Part shown: in pieces, positions 49,701 through 60,005 of the stretch
Layout: each line of letters begins with the position of its first letter
Numbering within the stretch: the first letter of the stretch is position 1
Source: Scleromitrula shiraiana
Taxonomy: Eukaryota > Ascomycota > Leotiomycetes > Helotiales > Sclerotiniaceae
Assembly: GCA_028455995.1 (NCBI GenBank)
Contig: JABELC010000008.1
Span: 805,501-869,500 of the forward strand
Length of the DNA stretch: 64,000 nt
Direction of reading: 5' to 3'
Position numbers and translations under genes: made by a program
Notes under the pieces: generated by a model
Told to the model about the DNA's origin: nothing
Seen by the model: the letters and a program-made list of their open reading frames with translations, nothing else
The model's database searches: none

Positions 49701-52700
49701 GGAGATACACATCAAAAGTGGTTTGCTGGCCATTTAGTCGAGGAACGAGCCAAGCTCCAGCCTAATTATCACAATCTATACCTTGGCCTCGTTAAACATT
49801 TTGGCGACAAAACCTTGTGGTCTCAATTACTGAGAGAGACATATATTAGTGTCACGAAGCTGCTTAATTCTGAAAATACGATGCAATCTTCCATAGACCG
49901 TACTCACTTAAAAAACCTTGGCGGCTGGCTAGGATCTCTTACACTTGCGCGAGATAAGCCCATTAAACACAGAAACATTGCTTTCAAGCAGCTGCTTCTA
50001 GAGGCCTGTGATACGCAGAGACTCCTTATTGTCATACCATTCGTCTGTAAAGTACTTCTTGAGGGTCAGAAATCAGTTGTTTTCAAACCACCGAACCCAT
50101 GGCTTATGGATATTATCCATCTCCTGGTTGAATTGTACCAGAAAGCGGAGCTTAAATTGAACCTCAAGTTTGAAATCGAGGTACTTTGTAAAGGTTTGGG
50201 TCTTGATCATAAACATATTAAACCCTCTACCGAATTCCAAAGTCGTATTCCACCTGTTGAGGAAGCTACGGAGCCAATGGCAGTACCGGATGTCATGGAT
50301 CGATTCGAGAATCTCTCTCTCAATGGCATGGGTGGTGGAGTTGCAAGTGGTAGATTCTCTCCACAAGAAATTACTTCTTCTATTCCTGATCTTGGCCCAC
50401 TGCTTAATTATCCACCAGCAAACGAGTTGGTGAACCAAGGTAGATTGCAAGAGATTGTCAGAGTTGCCGTTACTCGAGCTGTACATGAAATTATTTCACC
50501 AGTTGTAGAACGTTCTGTGACTATTGCCGCCATCTCGACTGCTCAGATGATACACAAGGATTTCGCGACTGAGCCTAACGAGGATCGCGTACGCTCTGCT
50601 GCTGTTAATATGGTTAAGAAAACAGCCGGTAGCTTGGCACTTGTTACTTCCAAAGAGCCATTACGTGCAAGTATGACTAATTATATTCGTTCGATGTCGG
50701 TTGAACACCAATTACCGGAAGGGACCATTATTATGTGTGTCAACTCTAATCTTGATGTGGCTTGCGGTCAGGTGGAGAAGAAGGCAGAGGAACGCGCGGT
50801 ACCAGAAATTGAAGAGATGTTGGAAGCAGAACTCGATGCTCGCCGTCGCCACCGCATGCTTAGACCAGATGAGCCTTACATTGACCCACAATTGAACCGT
50901 TGGGCATGGACGATTCCTGCTCCATATAAGTTGCAACCTTCTCATTCCGGCTTAAATCCAGAACAAATGGCTATTTATGACGAATTTGCCCGCCAACCAC
51001 GCATACCCGCTTTAGCAGACAGAAGTTCGTTAGCAGGCTCGATGGCAGGCACTACTCACGTCGCTACAGCCTCTGATGCCACAAGATCAATTACCAACGA
51101 CCTTCTACAGGATCAATTCCCGGTTCCGAGCCTCCCAGCACCGGCCGAAACTCCTGCTATTCCGCTCATTAATAATGGACAACCCCCCTACGGGCAACCC
51201 TCTGCCGTCTTGTCCAACGGAAGACTCCCAGGTATGAGCATGAACCTTCAAGGCCTGCCAGAAAAGGTCCAAAGACTTTTGGCTGAGCTGCAACAAAAAA
51301 CGGCGGATTCGCCTGAGGAGCATTATGCGGGTCTTCCTCGGCCTCACCCTATACTGGATATCCTGGATGCTATATACCATCTCATCATTAGAGGCCAACA
51401 AGGGACAGAACCCTATGATATATGGATCACCGAGCAGATCTGTGCGATGTTATTTGGCGGTCATGAGAATACTCTCCTAATAGAGTGCTTGGTACACGGG
51501 CTGGACAACATCATTAGAATGGGCGGCCGTACCGGAATCCGTGCCAATATGATTATCGGACAACAAACTGGCGAAGCTCTCCTTCACGTCCCGTTGATTA
51601 TTACTTTAATCAGGGCTGACATGCTGGATTGGACACGAGTTGACTTGGCTACGTCAGCAGCATTGACGGAACGCAGAACTGGGACGCTTGAGTTTTTCAC
51701 TTCCCTTTTAGAACAAGCTGTCCTCAACGATCGTCCACTAGCATTGTATGGTGACCTTGCAAAGAGTCTGGAGGTCGCGTTCAAATGGGTTCAAGAGGAA
51801 CCTACATTAGAAGCGGGGCAAGAGCTGAAACAGAAGCTCGCTGCTTCTGCTCTTCCCAAATCTATTGGACGTAATCAAGATGAACGTCTAGCATCCCGCC
51901 AAGAGCAGATGGAGTATGTTTTTGAAGAATGGGTTCATTTGTCAATCAACCCGAACGCCACTGATAGTGCGGCTTCAGCTTTCATCTCTCTAATGTATAA
52001 TCGCCAATTAATCAATGACAAGGAAGACCTATGCTTATTCTTGCGTCTCTCAATCGATACATCGGTTGATCGTTTCGAAAGCTGCATTCTTCATGGCTTC
52101 CTCGACGACATATATCAGTCTATCGACGCATTGGCAAGACTGGTATCTTTGCTCGTCAAAGGATATGAGCGTGAGGGTGAAGTAAAGGGTGATAAAGCCC
52201 CGTTCCTTGAATCGATTTTGTCTGTCATCGCGCTGGTTTTGAACCACCATCATGTCATGCGTGGTGAGAGCTTCAACCAGAAAGTTTTCACACGTCTTCT
52301 CTCCACCATGCTATGCCACTTTCACAATTTCACTGTTACTGGTGATTTGACAGAGCTGGAGTACCAACAGCTTATTCTAACTTTTGCCGATATGCTATCC
52401 AAGCTCCAACCCACATATTTCCCGGGATTTGTTTACGGCTGGCTCTCGTTGATCTCTCATCGATTCTTCATGGTTTCGTTAATGAGACTACCTGATGATA
52501 TTGGCTGGCAACCGTTTGCGAAACTTATGGAACTTTTGATGGTCTACGTCGGTGAACTCCTTAAGCCACTACAACTGTCCGCAACCACGAGAGAGATGTA
52601 TCATGCAATTCTCAAACTTTTCATTATTTTACAGCATGATTGGCCCGAATTTGTGGCCGCACACTCTACCAAATTGTCTGCCAATATTCCAAGCCACTGT

Positions 52701-53511
52701 ATCCAACTGTTGAATATCATCCATGACGCTCATCCCACAGGAGTCCGAATGCCAGACCCTATGCAACCAGGATTAAAAGTCGAGCGAATGGATGAAATGC
52801 GCATGTTGCCTCAGAATGTCAGCGATGTCACGGGTGCATTACGCGAAATTGGCTTAATTGAGGTTCTTGATCAAGCCTTACAAAATGGCCCTTCGGAAGA
52901 TGCAGTAGCTCAGATCACTCACACTATTCAACGAAAACAAACGGGGGTGAGTGGTGTAGGATTTGTTCCAATCAATGTTGACGTAAGACTCATTGATTCC
53001 CTTGCTGTCTACATTGGTATGTATTCAATTCAAAGATCTAGACGGATGGGCGGCGAAATTTATAGCCGCACATCAACTGATGCCGCTTTGCTTTCGATGC
53101 TTGTTCATGAACTCAACACAGAGGCACGTCACTACCTCATCAATGCTATGGCCAACCAGCTTCGTTATCCAAATGGGCAAACTTATTACCATAGTCAAGC
53201 ACTGCTTGAGTTGTTTGGAAATGACCCTAATGACCAAGAAGAAGGCGAGATTAGCCAACAAATACTCCGGGTTCTATTGGAAAGAACGATGTGCAGCCAA
53301 ACAGTTCCATGGGGCTTAATAATTACAATTCACGAAATCGTCAAGAATGATAAATACTCTTTCTTTGACTTACCCTACGTCCAAATGACTAATGATGTAA
53401 GATTCTTCCTTGCCTTCATTAGATTGTCTAAAAACTAACGTAATATCTCAGATGAATCGACGTCTTGCCGAGCTCCTTGCTCCCCCTCTTGAGACAAATA
53501 TTGTGCATTAA
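46784..53511 (+). CDS. NOT1: NOT1, scaffold of the CCR4-NOT deadenylase complex
   Basis: NOT1 assembles the Ccr4/Caf1 deadenylases and Not2-Not5 for mRNA decay and translational control. Exons 46784-47032, 47110-47434, 47488-53396 and 53452-53511 give 2180 aa. After a disordered N-terminus, helical HEAT-like repeats run through residues about 45-760. The middle region includes the CAF1-binding MIF4G-like part (VLFLLNNITELNLDAKFRELRSALGD) and the CNOT9-binding region (LQEIVRVAVTRAVHEIISPVVERSVTIA, RRHRMLRPDEPYIDPQLNRW). The C-terminal Not1 domain is complete (TYFPGFVYGWLSLISHRFFM, LLNIIHDAHPTGVRMPDP, SDVTGALREIGL, ALLELFGND). The final exon adds only MNRRLAELLAPPLETNIVH. Length and order equal other fungal NOT1 proteins. 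Confidence 0.96.
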
Positions 53512-54329
53512 GCAATTCATCGTTCAGAAACGGATGCTCGGTGTTCAATATCGAATCATAAAAATGCCTAAATATAGACTGAAATTCCTCAAGATCAACA
53601 TCTTCATTGTTACATAACCATTTAGGTCACATTCGGCGTTTATGTTACAGATCCTTCCGGTTTGTCGATTGCATAGCGAGCGAAAAAGGGATTGGGAAAT
53701 TTTTTGCGAGAGTCTGCTTATACTTTTCTTATGGAGGGGCCTCAGGGAATGATCAATTTTCTACTCTACTTAATGCATCTTACATGATTAATGTTTTCCT
53801 TGCTTGCCCCTACGCTTCTGTATGACGGAGATATTTATTTCAAAGGGCGGGCAAAAGCAAAAAAAGATTTCTGGTGGCGTGTGTTGGGAGGTGGGAAGGC
53901 ACAAAACAGATATATGGCGTGGGATTGGTTTGCTTATTTGCTTGCTGTTATGTGGGGGGGAAGATGGGACGGCAAAACCTTATTATGTATCATAAAATGG
54001 AGTTATTTACTTTTTCAGGAAATCTTTGGCAGTTATTTCAAGGTGGTATTTGTCTTCTTTTGCTTCGATGTGATATGCTCTGTGATTAATAAGTAGTGTT
54101 TAAACCTCGTATCGTCCGTAATCAACAATCTCTTACATAACTAGAAACTCACAGGCTGGTGCAGTATAACGAAACTTTCCATGATTCTCTACGGTCAGCA
54201 GTGGTAGGTTAGATATGTATATAGAAAGGCATATCAATTAACCAAACATGTATCTCAAAGACAGAGTAGAACAACCAATCTCCATTCATACCCAAAGCCC
54301 ACACCTAAGACCCATCACCTCGCCCCACC
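53512..54329. other. Intergenic region between convergent NOT1 and Impact-domain genes
   Basis: 818 bp of 3' flanking DNA. The open frames visible around 53600-54100 overlap each other in several frames and have no family character. Confidence 0.5.
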
Positions 54330-55934
54330 TCAAACCTTCCTCCTCAATTTCAAAATATCCCCCAGCCTCACCTCCCCCTTCCCACCCCACCCCGCCATTC
54401 CGCTCTCCACCTCCGGCCTACACTGGACATACCAACCCCAAGCCCTCCTATCCAACTCCTCTTTCCCAATATGACCCACCCAACTCTCGAATAATAAATC
54501 CAATGCTCCCATTAACAGGCCTAAATTCTCTTCTTTCTCTTCTTCTAGCATTTTTACTGTTTTCTTCTTTTCTTTTTTCTTCTTTCCATCTGCGTCCTCA
54601 TCCTCGGCAACAGGAGCAGGAGCATGAGCAGGAGCAGAAACAAATGCATTTAAAATATACCTCCGCGCTCCTTCTGGCCTATAAATCGGCATTTCATTCC
54701 CCCCATCCCCACCATCCAAATTAACCCCCCACAACTGTTCCCCCACTCCCACCACCCCCGAAACCCGCATCCGCTGCGCCAAACAATCATTAGCAACCTG
54801 CGTCATAATCCTCCACCGATCAGGTCCCAGCATAATCCCGCCATACCAGCGAGATACGACGAGTAAAATCCCTACGATATTATTCGTTTGTAGGATACGC
54901 AGGAGATGCGAACCCCCACCCGTTTCGCCATCGTCGTTGCACTCTTCGATTATAGAGCCCGAGGGGGTGAGCAGACGGAATGCGGTGATGTGGTGGGAGG
55001 CGGATGAGAGGGAGGGGGTTGAGGATAGGAGGGTGGGGAGGGAGGTGTGGGCTTGGTGGGTGGTGGTTATGGGGAGAGTGCGGGCGATGAAGGTGGAGGA
55101 TTTGGAGGTTATGGGGGTGGAAGTTGTCCAGGTTTCTTTTTTGTTCGGGGGGATTGCTAGGTTGGGGGGTTCTTCTTTAGTTTCTGGATTTGTCTCATTC
55201 TCATCCTTGTTTGTCGTGTCGTCGTTATTATTGTTATTACCGTGAGAATCTCCATACCCACCTCTCTTCAAAAGCGATATCTCCCTCCCCATAATCTTCA
55301 CTTTCGGCCACCCATTCCCATTCCCACTCCCACCGTCATCCACCTTCCCATTCCCCATCCCCATCCCCAAACCCTCCCTCTTCCCCCTACTATTCGCCCC
55401 CACCACCGCCTGCGCCAAACTCAACCTCCCACTCACCCCCTGTCCGGGCATCGTAAACCCCAATAACCTCTCCGTCCAAACCAATACCAACGGCGCCCTA
55501 TTCGTAACCACCGTCGTCCGTTCAATCCTCTCTTCATCCCTATTCGGCGCCGGTAATTCTAAGCTTTTTTCTAATTCTTCTTCTGTTTGTGCTTCATTGG
55601 GGGGTAGGGAATATGCTGATGAGGCTGTTTTGGCGCGTTTCGTACTCTCCGAATCGAGGTTAGAAGATGAGGCTCGTTTCTTGGATATAGATGAGGGGTT
55701 TTTGAGAGCATTTTTACAGGCTGTAAGGAGGGATTTTGCCGCTTTTTCGTCGAGAGAGAGGATTTCCATAATGGTGGGGAGAGGCGTAGTCGAGAGAGCG
55801 GAGATGGAGGGGGTTATGGATGCAGTTTGGAGGGATTTGACGCGTTGCATGGCGGTTAGGATGGGGATTTTATTGCGGCCTGTTGTGAGGAGGCGGAGGA
55901 GATCCTGGAGTTCGGATTGGGATTGGGATGTCAT
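54330..55934 (-). CDS. Impact N-terminal (UPF0029) domain protein
   Basis: A single exon of 534 aa. The recognisable core is the Impact/UPF0029 fold: STFIARTLPITTTHQ at about residue 280, then ITAFRLLTPSG, ECNDDGETGGGSHLLRILQ, GILLVVSRWYGGIMLGPDRWRIM. In Yih1/IMPACT this domain restrains activation of the kinase Gcn2. Here the N-terminus is not an RWD domain but a helical, HhH-like region (about 1-75, QDLLRLLTTGRNKIPILTAM...). Long low-complexity insertions follow (Gly/Asn/Asp, Lys/Glu). The C-terminus has another helical part. The function is therefore uncertain: an IMPACT-like regulator is possible, and a YigZ-like housekeeping protein is another option. The insertions show strong strand bias (G/A on the coding strand). 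Confidence 0.8.
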   Translation of the reverse strand: MTSQSQSELQDLLRLLTTGRNKIPILTAMQRVKSLQTASITPSISALSTTPLPTIMEILSLDEKAAKSLLTACKNALKNPSSISKKRASSSNLDSESTKRAKTASSAYSLPPNEAQTEEELEKSLELPAPNRDEERIERTTVVTNRAPLVLVWTERLLGFTMPGQGVSGRLSLAQAVVGANSRGKREGLGMGMGNGKVDDGGSGNGNGWPKVKIMGREISLLKRGGYGDSHGNNNNNDDTTNKDENETNPETKEEPPNLAIPPNKKETWTTSTPITSKSSTFIARTLPITTTHQAHTSLPTLLSSTPSLSSASHHITAFRLLTPSGSIIEECNDDGETGGGSHLLRILQTNNIVGILLVVSRWYGGIMLGPDRWRIMTQVANDCLAQRMRVSGVVGVGEQLWGVNLDGGDGGNEMPIYRPEGARRYILNAFVSAPAHAPAPVAEDEDADGKKKKEKKKTVKMLEEEKEENLGLLMGALDLLFESWVGHIGKEELDRRAWGWYVQCRPEVESGMAGWGGKGEVRLGDILKLRRKV

Positions 55935-56504
55935 TTTGGGAGGATTGGTTGGTTGTTTGTTCCATGTGGGTTTGTGGTTGATTTTGCTGTATGGGGAGAG
56001 CTTGGGTATTAGATTGCGAGGTTGTGAATATAAAGGCAGGCGCGGGGTGGAGATGGGGACGTGAAGCGAAACGCGGGGTGAAGAGGGGTCACCAGGAATT
56101 AGATATCTTATACATTACTTTGTCGATTTTGATTATTTGGGTTTAAATTAGATAACTAAAGATTGTAAGTCTATTAATACTTGACAAATCTATGTAGTCG
56201 TTATGATTGGAATAAATAATCAGGTCTAAAACTGAAGAGGGTTACCAGGAATGAAATTAGACCTCTCATACATCACCAGGAGGTATACTAAATAACCGAA
56301 AATTATAATCTATCAATATTAGATAAAACCATATAATCGTTTGGGATTAGATAAATAATGTCTAAAAAGAAATTATGGTTCATGAGTTAGTAAACCCCTA
56401 TCAGCCTATCAAGAGTGCATTAAATATCCTAAATTGCTCCCAACAATCTAGCAGCATAAAAGACAGTTAGACGTTTCCCGTTTAAACTATCCATACAAAA
56501 ACTA
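55935..56504. other. Intergenic region left of the MITE
   Basis: It contains the promoter of the Impact-domain gene and the diverged two-copy duplication listed separately. No gene. Confidence 0.5.
56081..56375. repeat. Diverged two-copy direct duplication (about 148-bp unit)
   Basis: Copy 1 (about 56081-56227) begins GAAGAGGGGTCACCAGGAAT. Copy 2 (about 56234-56375) begins GAAGAGGGTTACCAGGAAT. They match along most of their length, and many differences are C/T or G/A. This may be a remnant of a mobile or RIP-hit repeat. Confidence 0.7.
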
Positions 56505-57482
56505 CTCGGTCAAATTAAAATTGAAGCACGCGCAAAATAAGCGAATTGCCTCAAAATCGACGATTTTGTATAAAACACCTCTTACGCCAACATAAATAAA
56601 TCGATCAATTATTTATAAAATTATTTAAAATTTTAAATAGAAATTATTTTTATGTTGAAGTATTCGCTATTAATATATAAAGATTAAATAATGATTTTAA
56701 AATTTATAATATTTAATTAAATATAAAGTAAAAATCATATAAAAATACGATATGTTTAACTTGATTTAAATCGAGTAAATTACCATATTAAGAAATAATG
56801 AAGATATATATGAATATATAGAAAAAAAAGCTTTTATTTAATATAAATATTATATATTAAAATATAATATAATAATCTTGAAAAGTCGAAGTTTTAAAGG
56901 TATTTTTAACTTTTTAAAATCTTTAAAAATCTTAATAATTCATTTAGATCAAAATTATATTAAATAATATTTTAATATAATAATTATGAGGATATAAATT
57001 ATCATATATAAAAATTTGAAGTGATTTTAATGATTTTTAAAAATCGAAGTTATGGTGGTGCTTAGTGCTTGTAAACATTATATATACTCTTTTTAATTTT
57101 ATTATATTATATTTTTTATATATTTTTAATATATATAATATTTATATCAAATAAAAGTCTGTTTTTTATATATTCATATATATCTTTATTATTTCCTAAT
57201 ATAGTAATTTACTCGATTTAAATCAAGTTAAACATATCGTATTTTTATATGATTTTTACTTTATATTTCATTAAATATTATAAATTTTAAAATCATTATT
57301 TAACCTTTATATACTAATAGCGAATACTTCAATATAGAAACAATTTTTATTTAAAATTTTAAATAATTTTATAAATAATTGATCGATTTATTTACGTCGG
57401 CGCAAGAGGTAATTTATATAAAATCATCGATTTTGAGGGTTTTTCGGTAATTTGCGCGTGCTTCAATTTTAATTTAACCGAG
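56505..57482. mobile_element. Palindromic MITE with long terminal inverted repeats and TA flanks
   Basis: The element (978 bp) begins CTCGGTCAAATTAAAATTG and ends in the inverse complement (CAATTTTAATTTAACCGAG). It is flanked on both sides by TA, the target duplication of Tc1/mariner-type elements. The left arm (56505 to about 56880) pairs with the right arm (about 57090-57482) along about 380 bp, leaving a unique AT-rich centre of about 200 bp. There is no transposase. Arm-to-arm differences are mostly transitions. It sits 12 bp beyond the stop codon of the hydrolase pseudogene. A non-autonomous element moved in trans by a mariner-like transposase is the simplest reading. Confidence 0.85.
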
Positions 57483-57494
57483 TACATCCCAAAC

Positions 57495-59394
57495 CTAAAC
57501 CCTCTCAAACCAAATCTTTCCCCCCTTCATCTCTCGCTCTAGCAAAATCCCAAAAGACTCAACCGCCCCATCACTACCTATCTTAAATTCAGCCGGTACA
57601 GCTCTCTTGAAAATCTGATTAGGGACTGGTATCAACCCCAAATGTGCCAGGAAGAAATCTCCCGAGAGATGATCTAATTCTATAGCTATATTCCCCAACT
57701 GATGTGATGATCTCTCGATGCGGAGAACATCGTTGGCGGCCATGGTTATGGTGACGTTGCGGTAGCCAGGGTGGAAGTATGTGCCTGTGTAGTTGGCGAG
57801 AGGAAGACTGGTGGGTACTTTTGGAGTGGGGAAGTAGGAGTAATATCTTTCACTTGCGTTGTTGTATCCTTTTATTCCTTGAATTATTAGGTCCTCGTAA
57901 CTGTGTCTATTGTGTCAGCTTAGTGTGGAATGGAAGAGAATGAATGGCCAACACGCACACTTTAGTCCAATTGGTCCTACCTCTCCGAGTGGTATTAAAT
58001 TTCTTGTCGACGAGATCCCATAGTAATATTTGTCCGGCAATACTAGATGTCCACGCGGTGTTTCCAAACGATACAAGCCCATATTTGAGGACGGGAAAGA
58101 AAGTTATCTTTGCGCCAAATCCTTCTTTTAAATCTCCATCATGCGTGAAAAATTCATACGAATCATAGGTTCCTTTGCCCCAACCAAGCGTATATGAACT
58201 AGGACCTACGAGTGGAATTACTGGACGTGAGCCAATGATTCGTGGTGTTCTTATAGCTGCGTGCCCAGCTTTAGACAATGGTGCAGATTGATTAATAAGT
58301 ACTCTGAGCCACTTGTTATAATCCAGAACATTTGAGATTATACCGTCGGCGCCGGATGTTAAGGTGAGATTCATGTGTATGGCACCTCGTGGTACTCAAA
58401 TTCATAGTAGCTGTAGCCTTGAGCCAGATCTTCTGGGGCATCTTGGGCTGCCGCTGTTGAGAAATACTATTGGAGTTTAGAGCAGTTCGAGACTTAGGTG
58501 CCAATCTCGTGAAAGTATATGACTCAGGCTCGCACGATAAACTTACTGTAGATTCCATTCCCAAGGGGTGCCATATATGCTCATAGAGAAGATCTCCAAG
58601 CCACTTACCTTGAAGAGTTTCAATCACATAACTCATGGCGATATACATAATGTTGCCCTATAAATTGATATCATCAGCTGATTACTCTGGTTGAGAAGTA
58701 TACGATGAGAGAGTCATTGTGCTTACATATTGCAATCTCTTCCGTATCTCCTCCGTTAAAGGTAACCACCTCATACTCCTAACAATATCCCTCAAACTCC
58801 CATCTCTACTCCATAAGACCCACCATAACTAAATTCATGTCCCGGTAAACCCGCACGATACGACAAAGCATCCTCACCCGTAACATAAGTAGTAGCATAA
58901 GCACTCTCCTAAACGAAATCATTAGGTATGAGTGACGAGATGGGAGTATCCCAATTCAAAGTCTTATTAACAAGTAGGGGAGTATACGCCGCAAGGAATG
59001 CTTTGGCTGTACCTCCTGTGTAGAACAATGTTTCGGGTGTGACTTTTTGGGATGGGAAGCGCGAAATTCCGTAGCCCTGTAATTATATGAGCTTTTTTTC
59101 ATACGCTTAAGACTAAGATGCAATATTGAAGATATATAGGTAGGTAGCTTGCTTATAAGAAATTGTTGTAAGAGGATTGTGAAAAATGTCACAACTTATA
59201 GCCGACCATTCATGGTCACCATCAACAACTCCAATAAATATTTCAGGTACATGCCAATGAGCTAAAGTCTTATGTACCAATTGCTCAAATTGTTCTGTGA
59301 AGGGACTAAGGTCTGGTGTATTATCTTGCAGCACTTCTTGGTTTGCCCATATTTGTGAAACGTGAAATGTTAAGATAGCAATTGGAATCAGCAT
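57495..59394 (-). pseudogene. Decayed beta-lactamase-fold serine hydrolase gene
   Basis: Deduced exons 59394-59200, 59076-58727, 58657-58547, 58466-57959 and 57900-57495 carry family text. The N-terminus has a signal peptide (MLIPIAILTFHVSQIWA). Conserved pieces are WHVPEIFIGVVDGD, LFYTGGTAKAFLAA, ALSYRAGLPGHEFSYGG, LPLTEEIRKRLQY, GKWLGDLLYEHIWHPLGMEST, GADGIISNVLDYNKWLRVLIN and LGWGKGTYDSYEFFTHDG. The gene is broken repeatedly. The expected intron 1 donor reads ATAAGT (59199-59194). A TAG occurs at 58909-58911 after NDFV. A frameshift falls near 58795-58825 before LRDIVRSMRW, and another near 58375, where VPY should continue MNLTLTSG. The SxxK nucleophile position is Gly (59011-59013). No splicing removes all lesions. 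Confidence 0.85.
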
Positions 59395-60005
59395 GTTGAA
59401 GAAAAAAAAGCGCTACATATACTAACGATGTGAGTAGACCGACGGACGAATGGTTGTAGCACAAGGTTATACTGGTACCTAGAAGCTTCTTCGCTTCCAG
59501 AATGTGATCTTATCCATCATGGTGCTGTGCCACAAACCGGGAAGGATCCATGTAGAGACTGCATAAATACCTAGGTACACATGGGAAAGATCAGAATTTC
59601 CCTTTGCAGACGACATTCAGTGATAATATGTTTTCATTGATATTACTCAATCCGTTAGTTCTACGGTGTCTGCTTTGCCTCATTGATCACTAACAACGCG
59701 TATTGAGCTGTTTGCGGGTATTTAACTGTACAAGACATGTTGTTGTATGCAAATCATCAGGTAAAAAAAAAGTGTGTCCATGTGGAAGTAAACAACCTTC
59801 ACACATCCAAACGTACCACCCCAATCTGCCTGCTTTCCAATCCCCCGCTTGGCAGATAACTAAACACCTAAATATCATGCATGCCCGCCTGTCTGCTTTC
59901 CAATCAATCCGCCGTCTGGTTGATAGACATGTCATGATGAGTATAGTAAACCCCATCTATCAGAAACCGGAAAATCCATCGTTATCCCCTAACCTTTGTT
60001 CCCAA
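59395..60005. other. Intergenic region
   Basis: About 610 bp with no recognisable gene. The frames on both strands (about 59690-60010) overlap and are not family-like. Confidence 0.5.

Noticed and set aside
53607..54096. Several overlapping plus-strand frames after NOT1
   Set aside because: Three frames are open at once with no family character; this is 3' flanking DNA.
54248..54724. 158-codon plus-strand frame
   Set aside because: It is antisense to the Impact-domain gene and its 3' flank, dominated by Pro/Ser/His from the complementary low-complexity sequence.
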